Of a stretch of 64,000 nt of DNA, positions 18,910 through 28,162 are shown piece by piece; position 1 is the stretch's first letter; each line of letters starts with the position of its first letter. A program made the position numbers and the translations under genes. Origin of the DNA: Mediterraneibacter hominis (GTDB taxonomy: Bacteria; Bacillota; Clostridia; Lachnospirales; Lachnospiraceae); NCBI RefSeq assembly GCF_014287475.1, contig NZ_JACOPF010000004.1, positions 62,001-126,000 on the forward strand, read 5' to 3'. Below the pieces are notes generated by a model. It saw nothing but the letters and a program-made list of their open reading frames with translations, did not search any database and had not been told where the DNA came from.

Positions 18910-20370
18910 TTAATTTAATCTTGGAACTTCTTGTCCTCTTAGTTCTATAATAGGGCCCCCGGTTCCTTCTATATATTCTCTTGTAATAGTCACCTGACCG
19001 ATACTGTCATCCTTTGGTATCTCATACATGATGTCCAGCATAAATTCTTCGATAATTGCGCGCAGTGCACGGGCTCCTGTATCTTTCTCCATTGCTTTTT
19101 CGGCGATTGCCTCCAACGCTCCGTCATCAAACTTCAAATTTACTTCATCAAGCGCCAAAAGCTTCTGGTACTGCTTCAATATCGCGTTTTTCGGTTCCCT
19201 TAATATCTTTACAAGCATATCCTTATCCAGACCTTTTAAGGTGAAGATAATAGGCAGACGTCCTATAAATTCTGGAATCATTCCAAATTTACGCAGATCT
19301 TCCACTGTGACTTTAGACAAAAGCTCTTTATCATGCTCAAATTTATCTTTCAGTTCAGAATTAAAGCCCATAGACGTCTTTTTAGACAATCTCTCTTTTA
19401 TGATTTCTTCTAAATCTGGAAACGCGCCGCCACAGATAAACAAAATATTTTTTGTATTGACTGTCGTCAGAGGCACCATCGCATTCTTGCTGTTCGCACC
19501 TACCGGCACCTCTACTTCGCTTCCTTCCAAAAGCTTTAGCATTCCCTGCTGTACAGATTCTCCGCTTACATCTCTCTGGTTCGAATTTCTCTTTTTCGCA
19601 ATCTTATCAATCTCATCAATGAAGATAATGCCCTGTTCTGCCCTTTCTACGTCGTTGTCCGCAGCAGCCAGTAATTTAGAGACAACACTCTCAATGTCAT
19701 CCCCTATGTATCCTGCCTCTGTAAGCGAAGTCGCATCTGTAATCGCAAGCGGCACATCCAAAAGCTTTGCCAGTGTTTTTACAAGATATGTCTTTCCGCT
19801 TCCTGTCGGTCCAATCATCAGCATATTGGATTTTTCAATTTCAATATCATCCATCGTATCTGTAGCAACCCGTTTATAATGATTATATACAGCTACAGAC
19901 ATCGCCTTCTTTGCATACTCTTGTCCTACCACATACTCGTCCAGCCTTGCTTTAATTTTATGCGGAGCAGGAATATCTTTGATGTCTAGTTTATGATATT
20001 CCTTTGTCTTTTCTTTTTTCTTCTTTATCTTTTGGCTCTTCGGAATCGTATTTTCCAAGTCCGACATATTTAAAAACTGTACTCCTGGAATATGCATCAG
20101 CCTATTTAGATCCACTGACCCATTTGTCATTGCATCAAAGCTCTTCTGCATACAATCCGGACATACGGTGATATTATTCGGCAGTTCTACCATCTTCCCA
20201 GTCACACTCTCCGGTCTATGGCAGATAAAACAGATTTTCTCGTACTCATCTTCTTTTTCTTTTTTCTCTTCTGTTTTTATTACTTCTGTCTTTTCTTCTG
20301 AAACTGTGTCTGGAGTAGTTTCCTTCTCTTTTTTTTCTTCGTCTATGATAACAAAATCCTTGTCTGACAT
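18910..20370 (-). CDS. clpX: ClpX-type AAA+ unfoldase, divergent stand-alone copy
   Basis: A 486-residue protein with a ClpX core. An extra acidic/lysine-rich N-terminal tail (about 1-42) precedes the four-Cys zinc-binding domain (CFICHR and CPDC). Walker A is GPTGSGKT, Walker B IIFIDEIDKI, the pore loop GYIGDDIE instead of the usual GYVGEDVE, and MGF replaces the IGF tripeptide that docks on ClpP, so ClpP binding is still plausible. It is not next to clpP or tig, unlike housekeeping clpX, which suggests a second copy with its own substrates. It should unfold proteins for ClpP or act as a chaperone. Confidence 0.88.
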   Translation of the reverse strand: MSDKDFVIIDEEKKEKETTPDTVSEEKTEVIKTEEKKEKEDEYEKICFICHRPESVTGKMVELPNNITVCPDCMQKSFDAMTNGSVDLNRLMHIPGVQFLNMSDLENTIPKSQKIKKKKEKTKEYHKLDIKDIPAPHKIKARLDEYVVGQEYAKKAMSVAVYNHYKRVATDTMDDIEIEKSNMLMIGPTGSGKTYLVKTLAKLLDVPLAITDATSLTEAGYIGDDIESVVSKLLAAADNDVERAEQGIIFIDEIDKIAKKRNSNQRDVSGESVQQGMLKLLEGSEVEVPVGANSKNAMVPLTTVNTKNILFICGGAFPDLEEIIKERLSKKTSMGFNSELKDKFEHDKELLSKVTVEDLRKFGMIPEFIGRLPIIFTLKGLDKDMLVKILREPKNAILKQYQKLLALDEVNLKFDDGALEAIAEKAMEKDTGARALRAIIEEFMLDIMYEIPKDDSIGQVTITREYIEGTGGPIIELRGQEVPRLN

Positions 20371-20548
20371 CGTCTTTTCCTTCCTTGCCCTCTATGAATA
20401 TTTTCTGCGCACACTCATAATACCGTACGCAGATATGCCTTCATACGTATTTTTGCTGCTTTATCTATCTCAAGATGCAGCTAACCTGTCTCCCATTATA
20501 ATACACATGCTGCGTATATACAAATGAACTTTTTCTAAACCTCTCTCC

Positions 20549-22507
20549 TTATTCTTCCAGCATTTTCAGAAATTCTTCCTCAGAAATAATCGGAATTCCC
20601 AGTTCTTTTGCTTTCTTATTCTTAGAAGAAACAGACTCTACATCATTGTTAATCAGATAATTCGTCTTGGACGTCACCGTACCTGTCACCTTTCCGCCCT
20701 TTTTTTCAATCTGTTCCTTTATCTCCCTGCGATTTGAAAAATACTTTACCGTACCTGTCACAACAAAATTCATATTTTCAAATATCTGCTTTTCTGCCTG
20801 CTCTGTCTCTTCTGGTATCTCCACTTCCAAAAGCAGACGCCTGAATAAATCTTTATTCTCTTTATCGGAAAAATATTCTACAAATACGTGCGCAATTACG
20901 CCTCCGATTCCAGAAATCTCATCTAATTCTTCCTCTGTGGCATTGATAAGACGTTCCGGCTGATTATCAAATGCCTTGCAGATCATCTTGGCATTAGCCA
21001 ATCCGATATTGGGAATTCCCAGACTGTATACCAGTTTTGCAAGGGTTGTCTGCCGCGCCTGCTCTACATTACGGATTAAATTATCATAAGATTTTTCCCC
21101 AAAACCTTCCATATTTTTGATCTGTTCCTCATATCGGTCCAGATGGAAGATATCCGTAAAGTCCTTCACAAATCCATTGATAATAAACTTCTCTAAGGTT
21201 GCCTGAGACATGCCTTCAATATTCATCGCATCTCGGCTTACAAACAATACAAAAGATTTTACATGCTTTGCCTGGCATTTCGGGTTCGTGCAAAACAATG
21301 CTTTTGTCTCATTTTCCATAGAAATCTTTGTCTTTCCACCGCATACCGGACAGACCTTTGGCACATCTTTCACCCCGCTGCGCGTCAGATTCTCTGCAAT
21401 CTGCGGAATGATCATATTCGCCTTATACACCTTAATGCGATCCCCAATTCCTAGTTCCAGTTCTTCCATGATACTGATGTTATGCACGCTGGCCCGGCTG
21501 ACCGTCGTACCTTCCAGCTCTACCGGCTCAAAAATCGCAACTGGATTCAAAAGTCCGGTGCGTGAAGGGCTCCACTCAATCTCCCTAAGTGTCGTCTCCC
21601 TTATCTCATCCGCCCACTTAAATGCAATAGAATCTCGCGGAAATTTCGCCGTCGCTCCCAGACCTTGCCCATAGGCAATATCATCATAGATAAGTACTAA
21701 ACCATCGGAAGGTATCGCATTTTCTTTGATATGACTTTCAAACCACTTCACTTCTTCTTCAACGGTACTGCTCGTAACAAGGTGATTTTCTACTACAGAA
21801 AACCCTTGCTCTTTCAACCATTCCATCTGATAAAAACGAGAATTCTTAAAATCGACTCCATCCGCCTGCACAAGACTGAACGCATAAAACTGTACGTTCC
21901 TTCTTGCTGTAATTTCATTATTTAATTGTCTTACAGAACCACTACATAAATTTCTTGGATTTTTATATTTCGCGTCTACATCCTCAATCTCATCATTGAT
22001 TTTTTCAAAATCTCGGTAACTGATAACCGCCTCTCCCCTGAGGATCAGCTCACCCTTATAAGGAATATGAAGTGGAAGATTTACAAACACCTTCGCATTA
22101 TTGGTAATGACCTCTCCGACTTCTCCATTTCCTCTGGTAACTGCCTTCAAAAGGCTTCCCTCCAGATAGGTCAGCACGATCGTCAGTCCGTCCAGCTTCC
22201 AGGAAATCACCGCCTTTTTGTCTCCCAGAAATTCTCTTAACTGCTCTGTCTCCTTCGTTTTGTCCAAAGACAACATAGGACGCTCATGCTGCTCTTTAGG
22301 CAGTTCACTAAGTACTTCATAACCCACATGAATGGTAGGACTGGACGAAATTGTCGTTCCCAATTCACGTTCCAGTCCTGCTAATTCATCATATAATCTG
22401 TCATATTCAAAATTGCTCATGATTTCGGTGTCTTCCTGTTCATACGCACGCCGCGCTCTGTTTAACAGCTCCACCAATTCAAGCATTCTTTCTTTTTTAT
22501 TCTCCAC
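20549..22507 (-). CDS. ligA: NAD+-dependent DNA ligase
   Basis: A 652-residue replicative ligase that seals nicks using NAD+. The start is GTG 22507 with GGAGG six bases upstream; the frame extends further but into rluF. Domain Ia is followed by the adenylation domain with SWKLDGLTI (nucleotidyl Lys in KxDG near residue 120), an OB fold, a four-Cys zinc finger (CPVCGG, CTNPKC), helix-hairpin-helix repeats and a C-terminal BRCT domain (about 580-650). The protein is slightly short for LigA but complete. It overlaps the end of rluF by 11 bp. Confidence 0.95.
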   Translation of the reverse strand: MENKKERMLELVELLNRARRAYEQEDTEIMSNFEYDRLYDELAGLERELGTTISSSPTIHVGYEVLSELPKEQHERPMLSLDKTKETEQLREFLGDKKAVISWKLDGLTIVLTYLEGSLLKAVTRGNGEVGEVITNNAKVFVNLPLHIPYKGELILRGEAVISYRDFEKINDEIEDVDAKYKNPRNLCSGSVRQLNNEITARRNVQFYAFSLVQADGVDFKNSRFYQMEWLKEQGFSVVENHLVTSSTVEEEVKWFESHIKENAIPSDGLVLIYDDIAYGQGLGATAKFPRDSIAFKWADEIRETTLREIEWSPSRTGLLNPVAIFEPVELEGTTVSRASVHNISIMEELELGIGDRIKVYKANMIIPQIAENLTRSGVKDVPKVCPVCGGKTKISMENETKALFCTNPKCQAKHVKSFVLFVSRDAMNIEGMSQATLEKFIINGFVKDFTDIFHLDRYEEQIKNMEGFGEKSYDNLIRNVEQARQTTLAKLVYSLGIPNIGLANAKMICKAFDNQPERLINATEEELDEISGIGGVIAHVFVEYFSDKENKDLFRRLLLEVEIPEETEQAEKQIFENMNFVVTGTVKYFSNRREIKEQIEKKGGKVTGTVTSKTNYLINNDVESVSSKNKKAKELGIPIISEEEFLKMLEE

Positions 22508-23285
22508 AATTTTCCTCCTGCCTGTCTGAATTTCTCCTTCTCTGCCTGTTCTGTTTATTTTGTACCGGTTCATTTGAGGAGCCTTTCAGCAATTCATACA
22601 GCTCGTTTAATTCGCAGTCTGTAAGCTTTCGGTATTCTCCTTCTTTTAACTTTCCCACATGGATATTCATTACCCGCACTCTGAACAAATCTTTTACTTT
22701 ATATCCCAATGCTTCACACATTCGCCGTATTTGCCTGTTCAGTCCCTGGGTCAGCACAACGGAAAATGTATATTTGCCAATCTGCTCTACTTTACATGGC
22801 CTTGTCACAGTACCTAATATATGCACGCCATTCCCCATTGCATTAAGAAATTCTGGTGTAATCTCCTTATCTACCGTCACCTTATATTCCTTTTCATGAA
22901 AATTTCCCGCACGCATCATTTTATTGATAATGTCCCCATTATTCGTCATCAGAAGCAGACCTCTTGAGTCCTTGTCCAGTCTCCCGATATATGTTATGCG
23001 GATCGGATAATTTAAAAAACGCACAATGCTGTTGTGTTCTCTTTTTTCCTCTGTACATACAATTCCCGCAGGCTTATTCACTGCCAGCACAACCATCTCG
23101 TCCTGCCTGGAAACTACTTTTTTTCCTACTTTCACTGTCTGCCCCGGAACAATCTTCATTCCCGTCACAGCGCGTTTCCCGTCTACACTCACGAGCCCGC
23201 TCTCAATCAATTTGTCTGCCTCGCGCCTGGAACATACTCCTGCTTCGCTTAAATATTTGTTCAGACGGACGGGTTCTTTTTTCAT
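22497..23285 (-). CDS. rluF: 23S rRNA pseudouridine synthase, RluF-like
   Basis: Pseudouridine synthase of the RsuA/RluB/RluF group. An S4 domain at the N-terminus (RLNKYLSEAGVCSRREADK) is followed by the catalytic motif RLDKDSRGLLLMTNNGD and the conserved GLNRQIRRMCEALGY. The blocks AGNFHEKEYKVTVDK and GVHILGTVT resemble RluF more than RluB. I use ATG 23285, which gives the usual N-terminus. A GTG at 23315, overlapping the preceding gene by 8 bp, is an alternative start. The C-terminus is polar and Arg/Asn-rich. Confidence 0.88.
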   Translation of the reverse strand: MKKEPVRLNKYLSEAGVCSRREADKLIESGLVSVDGKRAVTGMKIVPGQTVKVGKKVVSRQDEMVVLAVNKPAGIVCTEEKREHNSIVRFLNYPIRITYIGRLDKDSRGLLLMTNNGDIINKMMRAGNFHEKEYKVTVDKEITPEFLNAMGNGVHILGTVTRPCKVEQIGKYTFSVVLTQGLNRQIRRMCEALGYKVKDLFRVRVMNIHVGKLKEGEYRKLTDCELNELYELLKGSSNEPVQNKQNRQRRRNSDRQEENCGE

Positions 23286-23307
23286 GTGAAACTCTTGTTT
23301 TATCCGA

Positions 23308-24468
23308 TTACTCACCTGTAAACACTCCGCTCATACTATTGTCTGTAAAGAACGTATTCCCGCTATATAAAAACATTACATCTGTTATCCGGTAATTTTC
23401 CATAATATCCTGGATATTTCCACCGTAGTATCTTGGATCTACAAGGATAATTTCTCTGAAATACGGTGTCAGAAACTGTACAAAACAGTTTGCAAAGGAA
23501 TCCTTTACAAGCAGCAGTCTTCTGTCACTTGAAGACACGGTTTTAATATCAATAACAGAGGAATTTCCGCCTAAATATACTCCATACTTGTCTCTTGTCT
23601 CTAATTTAGAAGAATCATAAATCGATGTAGTTCTACGCTGCTCGTCCACATAATTTACAATGACATCATTGTCCTCGTCCTTTGGGACATAGATATCAAT
23701 CGTTTCTTTTACATTCAGGTTTACTCCACTTTTGGATGCAAGTGTACCATTAAAACTGTCTGTCACCGGATGTGCAACAAATCCACTCGAAAATTCCTCA
23801 TTGATATCCAGTTCCTTTGCCGCCTCCTGGAAGGTATAAAATGCTCCTAGCGCCGTCCAATGCGGATCCGTCTTGTAATATATTTTCTCCGACTTATGCT
23901 TATCTAATACAGAAACCGCATCTATCCAGGTCACAGAATCACCCAAGTCCTTTTTTACCTGATTGATAAGCTGTGTCTGATCCTCCACGGGTGCAAATGC
24001 CGGCAGCTTATCATTTAAAACGTTTGCTGCATCTGGAACAAGAAGCATAGAAACAGGAAGATCTGGATAAGCTTTCGTAAATGTCTGAATTGCCTCCATG
24101 TTCGCGCGCAGATTTTCCTTGTCTGGTACTTCTATGCTCTCCATAAGCTGATTACTTTTCCCGATTAACACCCCGTTTTCTTCCCTGCTTCCACCAAGAC
24201 GATCGAAGAAAACTTTCACACTTCTCCACGCATTACGGCCTGCAAACTGATCCGACAGATAACTTTCATAACTCTCCATAAAGTTCCCGTTGGTCACACT
24301 ACTCCAGTTCAGCTTTGGCTTCTTCGTCAGCATCCTGTTTTCTTCTTCTGACATTTCATTATCTGGAACCAAAATATTAAGAATCATAATAAAAAACAGA
24401 CACAGGATAAATATGAGCCCTATCAAGTTTTCTATTCTGCCCTTCTTTTTTCTGTTCTTTTCACTCAT
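23308..24468 (-). CDS. DHHW/AlgX-like extracellular O-acylation partner protein
   Basis: A 386-residue protein with one N-terminal membrane helix (about 14-34) and an extracellular SGNH-like domain. The motif YYKTDPHWTALGAF is the DxHW signature of the DHHW and AlgJ/AlgX families, which work with MBOAT proteins to move acyl groups onto exported polysaccharides. A C-terminal LLLVKDSFANC block carries a Ser in the usual SGNH-type position. It directly follows the MBOAT gene on the same strand (9-bp gap), so the two should act as a pair at the membrane. The acceptor polymer is unknown. Confidence 0.85.
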   Translation of the reverse strand: MSEKNRKKKGRIENLIGLIFILCLFFIMILNILVPDNEMSEEENRMLTKKPKLNWSSVTNGNFMESYESYLSDQFAGRNAWRSVKVFFDRLGGSREENGVLIGKSNQLMESIEVPDKENLRANMEAIQTFTKAYPDLPVSMLLVPDAANVLNDKLPAFAPVEDQTQLINQVKKDLGDSVTWIDAVSVLDKHKSEKIYYKTDPHWTALGAFYTFQEAAKELDINEEFSSGFVAHPVTDSFNGTLASKSGVNLNVKETIDIYVPKDEDNDVIVNYVDEQRRTTSIYDSSKLETRDKYGVYLGGNSSVIDIKTVSSSDRRLLLVKDSFANCFVQFLTPYFREIILVDPRYYGGNIQDIMENYRITDVMFLYSGNTFFTDNSMSGVFTGE

Positions 24469-24476
24469 ACTCTCAC

Positions 24477-25889
24477 CTAAAATCTAAAATATAAAAACGG
24501 ATTAAATGTGTCAGTCACCAAAAACGCCACGGAAAGGAAAAACATTCCGATATACACTACCACCGCGGCAGTCATTCTCACACGTACATGAACAAACGCG
24601 CCGATTATCCGATTTATGATACGCATCCCCAATGCTGTACATCCGATAAGCGCCAACAAATACAGCAGCCAGTGTGTATACAGCAAAAAAACTGCCTGTC
24701 CATCGATAAACCCTGAAGCTCCGATCCCGAACATCATTCCTAGATATTCAAACGCATATCCCAGGCTCGGACTAAAGAAAAACACCCAGCCAATTAAAAC
24801 CAGCACCATTGCATAGATATGCCGTGCCACACTGGGAAGTCGATCTAAAACAGCTCCCCACACATATTTTTCTAAAATTAAAAGAACACCATAGTATACT
24901 CCCCACAGAAAAAAGTTCCATGCTGCTCCATGCCACAGTCCGGTCAGCATCCATACAATCAAAAGATTCAATATATGGCGTGACGCACTGCACCGATTCC
25001 CCCCAAGTGGGATATAGACATATTCCCGAAACCATGTGCTTAGAGAAATATGCCACCGTCTCCAAAACTCGGTTATACTCCTGGAAATATAAGGATAATT
25101 GAAGTTCCTGCGAAATTCAAATCCAAACATTTTTCCTAATCCTACCGCCATGTCAGAATACCCGCTAAAATCAAAATATATCTGAAGCGCATAGGAAATA
25201 CATCCCAGCCAGGCTGTCAATACACTAAAACTGCCGATTTGCATCGCCGTTATTTCTTCAAAAATCTGCCCAACCATATTGGCTATTATTACTTTTTTTG
25301 CAAGCCCCCGAATAAAATACAGAGCTCCCTGGCCTAACTTCCGCCCTGAAACTATACGATTCTCTAACTGCTCTTCAATATCTACATAACGGACAATCGG
25401 TCCTGCTATCAGCTGCGGAAACATACTGATATAAAGTGCAAAATATAAGATATTTTTCTGCGGTTTTACGTTTCCCCAATATACGTCTACAATATAGGAC
25501 AGCGCCTGAAATGTATAAAATGAAATTCCAATAGGAAGCGGAAGCTCCCGGTATGGTATATCGACCGGAATTACTGCATTGATGCTGTCCATCAAAAAAC
25601 CATAATATTTAAAAAAACCAAGCAGAAGAAGATTCATCGTCACGGTGAAAATCAAACTGCGTCTGGCTTTCCCTATATCTTCTTTCTTTGCTTCTACATC
25701 CTGCCCACAGAAATAATTCAGCAAAATGGAGAGCAGCATCAGAATAATATAAACCGGTTCCCCCCAGGCATAGAAAAAAATGCTTGCGAAAAGCATCACA
25801 ATGTTTCTAAACTTCTTAGGAACAATATAATAAACTGCCATCGTGACAGGCAGAAACATAAACAAAAATGTAATACTGCTGAATAACAT
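24477..25889 (-). CDS. membrane-bound O-acyltransferase (MBOAT, AlgI/DltB-like)
   Basis: A 470-residue polytopic protein with about eleven membrane helices. Family blocks are LPLPIGISFYTFQALSY, FDFSGYSDMAVGLGKMFGFE, the ITEFWRRWHISLSTWFREY segment and GLWHGAAWNF, where the catalytic His lies. Start at ATG 25889 after GAGAGG; the frame upstream would overlap the previous gene. MBOATs of this kind carry acyl groups across the membrane to an extracytoplasmic partner, here most likely the DHHW protein. It is one of four genes (23308-27143) that look like one cell-surface O-acylation system. Confidence 0.92.
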   Translation of the reverse strand: MLFSSITFLFMFLPVTMAVYYIVPKKFRNIVMLFASIFFYAWGEPVYIILMLLSILLNYFCGQDVEAKKEDIGKARRSLIFTVTMNLLLLGFFKYYGFLMDSINAVIPVDIPYRELPLPIGISFYTFQALSYIVDVYWGNVKPQKNILYFALYISMFPQLIAGPIVRYVDIEEQLENRIVSGRKLGQGALYFIRGLAKKVIIANMVGQIFEEITAMQIGSFSVLTAWLGCISYALQIYFDFSGYSDMAVGLGKMFGFEFRRNFNYPYISRSITEFWRRWHISLSTWFREYVYIPLGGNRCSASRHILNLLIVWMLTGLWHGAAWNFFLWGVYYGVLLILEKYVWGAVLDRLPSVARHIYAMVLVLIGWVFFFSPSLGYAFEYLGMMFGIGASGFIDGQAVFLLYTHWLLYLLALIGCTALGMRIINRIIGAFVHVRVRMTAAVVVYIGMFFLSVAFLVTDTFNPFLYFRF

Positions 25890-25914
25890 CCGCTGTTTCC
25901 TCTCTACTTCAACC

Positions 25915-26400
25915 TTACAGACTCTTATTAAATGCCTCTTTGTATTCCTGTGCTTTGGGAGCAACCGCCAGAAATACATAATTTCCTCTTACACTGCGCT
26001 GCGCATCATCGAGAAGTTTTACCTCTTCTGGAACATACCCTTCAAATTCGTTCTTCTTTTCTGCTAAATATTCGTCTATCGCGTCTGACACATCCTGTAC
26101 CTGGTCATTTTCTTTTACCTTTATTACCAGAACCTCCTCTGCAGACATAGCAGACTCGGAAGAATATAAAAGAACCCCTTCATAATCCGCGCTGTTTAAT
26201 CCATAATATCGTTTCAGAGCCTGTCCATCCATTTTCGTAAGATTGGCTGTATCTAATGCCTGCTCTACTTCCTTCGCCACTTCTGCAAAGGGTCTGTTAC
26301 TTCCACTTGTATATACCATAAGCAAAGCGATATATAAAAGAATAATCACTAATACAATATACTTCATTACTTGATTGATTCCCGGCCTGTCTGTTCTCAT
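25915..26400 (-). CDS. DUF4358-like membrane-anchored protein
   Basis: About 161 residues with one N-terminal membrane helix (MKYIVLVIILLYIALLMVYT) and a small extracytoplasmic domain. The pattern, including LKRYYGLNSADYEGVLLY and SAMSAEEVLVIK, fits DUF4358, a family often found next to MBOAT and SGNH genes in Clostridia. Start ATG 26400 overlaps the stop of the SGNH gene (ATGA) and has GGAGGTG upstream. The function is unknown; the context points to a structural or regulatory part of the O-acylation system. Confidence 0.75.
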   Translation of the reverse strand: MRTDRPGINQVMKYIVLVIILLYIALLMVYTSGSNRPFAEVAKEVEQALDTANLTKMDGQALKRYYGLNSADYEGVLLYSSESAMSAEEVLVIKVKENDQVQDVSDAIDEYLAEKKNEFEGYVPEEVKLLDDAQRSVRGNYVFLAVAPKAQEYKEAFNKSL

Positions 26401-27143
26401 AAAGATGCCACCTCCGCCATACGGGCAGCCCAAACTGGATAAAACTCCGGCTTAAAATGTACACCATCCTCTTCATAATACTCAGGTGATACCAGTTTTG
26501 TGTTATCAATATAAGCAATCTGCCGTTCATCACACAGCTTGGACAATGCCTGATTATACTCTTCCAGATTCTTAAATGCCGGCTCTTTTTCAATTTCCTG
26601 TTCCTGAACAGGAAAAATCGAATTCACAAATATTTTTGTATCCGGCAGTTTCTCCTCCAGCTTGTCAAGCAGTGCAGAATACTGCTCTATAAATTCTTCG
26701 GTATCCCCCTGCGTAGCAATGATGTCATTCATTCCATAGGCAAGAAAAATAACCTGCGGATTCAACTTGACCATCTGTTCTATCTGTTCGTCCAATTCAT
26801 CTAACTCTACCCCAATCTTTGAAACTACACTGGACGCATTTAAAACATCATATTCTGTAAACCCCTCTGTTATCGAATCTCCCATCACAACTGCGCTGGA
26901 AAAAATCTCTTTTGGGCTTCGTGCATCCTCCTGTGCATTTTCTTTATCTTCTAGCTGCTGAATCTTAGTCTCTATCGTTTTGATATCTGCCAATTCTGCT
27001 CTCTTTATAATCTCCATTCCCTCATCCGTATTCACCTTTGTAGAGGTAACATGGGTAATTACTTCTGCTAATATAAATATGGCAATCAGAAGCGCAATAA
27101 TGGCAATACAAATATAAACGCCTCTTCTTCTATGTTTTTTCAT
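26397..27143 (-). CDS. SGNH/GDSL hydrolase, membrane-anchored
   Basis: A 248-residue protein with a basic N-terminus, one membrane helix (about 9-30) and an extracellular SGNH domain. The blocks are visible: VVMGDSITEGF with the nucleophile Ser, LAYGMNDII with the oxyanion Asn, and DGVHFKPEFY with the catalytic Asp and His. It is probably an acetyl or acyl esterase/transferase acting on the same polymer as the MBOAT-DHHW pair. It is the first gene of that cluster and has an AAAGGGA RBS. Confidence 0.85.
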   Translation of the reverse strand: MKKHRRRGVYICIAIIALLIAIFILAEVITHVTSTKVNTDEGMEIIKRAELADIKTIETKIQQLEDKENAQEDARSPKEIFSSAVVMGDSITEGFTEYDVLNASSVVSKIGVELDELDEQIEQMVKLNPQVIFLAYGMNDIIATQGDTEEFIEQYSALLDKLEEKLPDTKIFVNSIFPVQEQEIEKEPAFKNLEEYNQALSKLCDERQIAYIDNTKLVSPEYYEEDGVHFKPEFYPVWAARMAEVASL

Positions 27144-27225
27144 CTACGTTCCCTTTTCTTATATTTATGCATACATATTTAATCATACTTTTTTTATATA
27201 CAAAAGTCAATGTCTGGCTGTCATA

Positions 27226-27261
27226 AAAACGCCTCGGCCGCATTACCAGCCAAGGCGTTTT
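27226..27261 (-). terminator. terminator of the FadR-type regulator gene
   Basis: Stem of 13 bp with one mismatch (27226-27238 and 27249-27261, AAAACGCCTcGGC type) followed on the minus strand by TTTTTATG, directly after the regulator stop codon. Confidence 0.85.
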
Positions 27262-27265
27262 CTTA

Positions 27266-27949
27266 TCATTGACCTTCTTTTTCCTTTTTGTTGAGCTCCC
27301 GAATCAAAAGAGCCGTCCTATCCCAATGTTCCTTCACCAAAACAGACGCTGAATATTCATCTTTCATTTCCAAAGCCTGAATGATTTTCTCATGCTCCCG
27401 AATAGAGTCCTCCAATGGGGTGTCTCTGAAAAAGCCATATTCCAGTCTCTGTATATGTATCCACAATACGTCACAGAAATCCATAATATACTCATTTCCC
27501 GCCGCCTCCAAAATACAGCAGTGAAATTCTTTATCCGCTTTTAATATTGGCATTGGCTTGTCCTGTTCTTTGACACACTCTGTAAATACGTCACTGAGCG
27601 TTTTCAAACGCCTGATATGTGCAGGAGTGATTTTCTCAACAGCAAGTTTAATCGCTAACTGTTGCAGTATCGCCATTGGCAGATACCATTTCTCAATATC
27701 CTCTGTCTCAATCTCTGTGACAAGCGTCGCTTTACCCGGATAGGATTTCACCAATTTCTGCGCTTCCAGAAGCTGCAATGCCTCCCTGACCGGTGTTCTG
27801 CTTATATTAAAGTATTCAGCAATCTCTACATCTGAAACCTTCTCTCCCGGCTTGAACTGACCTTCAATAATCCAATCCTTCACAGTCTCATATACCTTCT
27901 GTTTAGCGGAAGTTCTCTCAAAAGGTATTTCCTGATTTGGCAATGGCAT
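27266..27949 (-). CDS. GntR-family (FadR/FCD) transcriptional regulator
   Basis: A 227-residue regulator: winged helix (about 15-80) with AEYFNISRTPVREALQLLE recognition region, then an all-helical FCD ligand domain with the usual metal-site residues in ADKEFHCCILEAAGN and IREHEKIIQALE. FCD regulators typically sense carboxylates or sugar acids and repress nearby catabolic operons. The gene lies at the edge of the M20/enolase-like island and is divergent from an RpiR regulator. The RBS is GGGGTG. Confidence 0.9.
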   Translation of the reverse strand: MPLPNQEIPFERTSAKQKVYETVKDWIIEGQFKPGEKVSDVEIAEYFNISRTPVREALQLLEAQKLVKSYPGKATLVTEIETEDIEKWYLPMAILQQLAIKLAVEKITPAHIRRLKTLSDVFTECVKEQDKPMPILKADKEFHCCILEAAGNEYIMDFCDVLWIHIQRLEYGFFRDTPLEDSIREHEKIIQALEMKDEYSASVLVKEHWDRTALLIRELNKKEKEGQ

Positions 27950-27963
27950 ATTAGCACCCCGCT

Positions 27964-27976
27964 TTCTATACTAGAA
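27964..27976. promoter_or_regulatory. candidate operator of the FadR-type regulator
   Basis: Perfect inverted repeat TTCTA-TAC-TAGAA located 15 bp upstream of the regulator start codon, a usual place for autoregulation. No binding evidence beyond symmetry and position. Confidence 0.4.
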
Positions 27977-28097
27977 TCATACCAGAATTTCCCCTTACAA
28001 TCCAGGCTTTTTAAAATTTTCATGCTATAATGCTCCCTACATTTTATTTTTCTCTTTACATTCATCTGAAATCTGCCTGTCCCTTTAACCGCTTACA

Positions 28098-28127
28098 TTG
28101 ACATGTTTATCTGCTCAATGTTAAAAT
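28098..28127 (+). promoter_or_regulatory. promoter of the RpiR-type regulator gene
   Basis: TTGACA (28098-28103), 18-bp spacer, TAAAAT (28122-28127), about 36 bp before the start codon. Confidence 0.6.
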
Positions 28128-28162
28128 ATAAGAAATCATTTTGCAGAAAACGAGGAGAGTAT

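Noticed and set aside
19028-19879. 283-codon plus-strand frame inside clpX
   Set aside because: Antisense shadow of the AAA+ domain; no start context.
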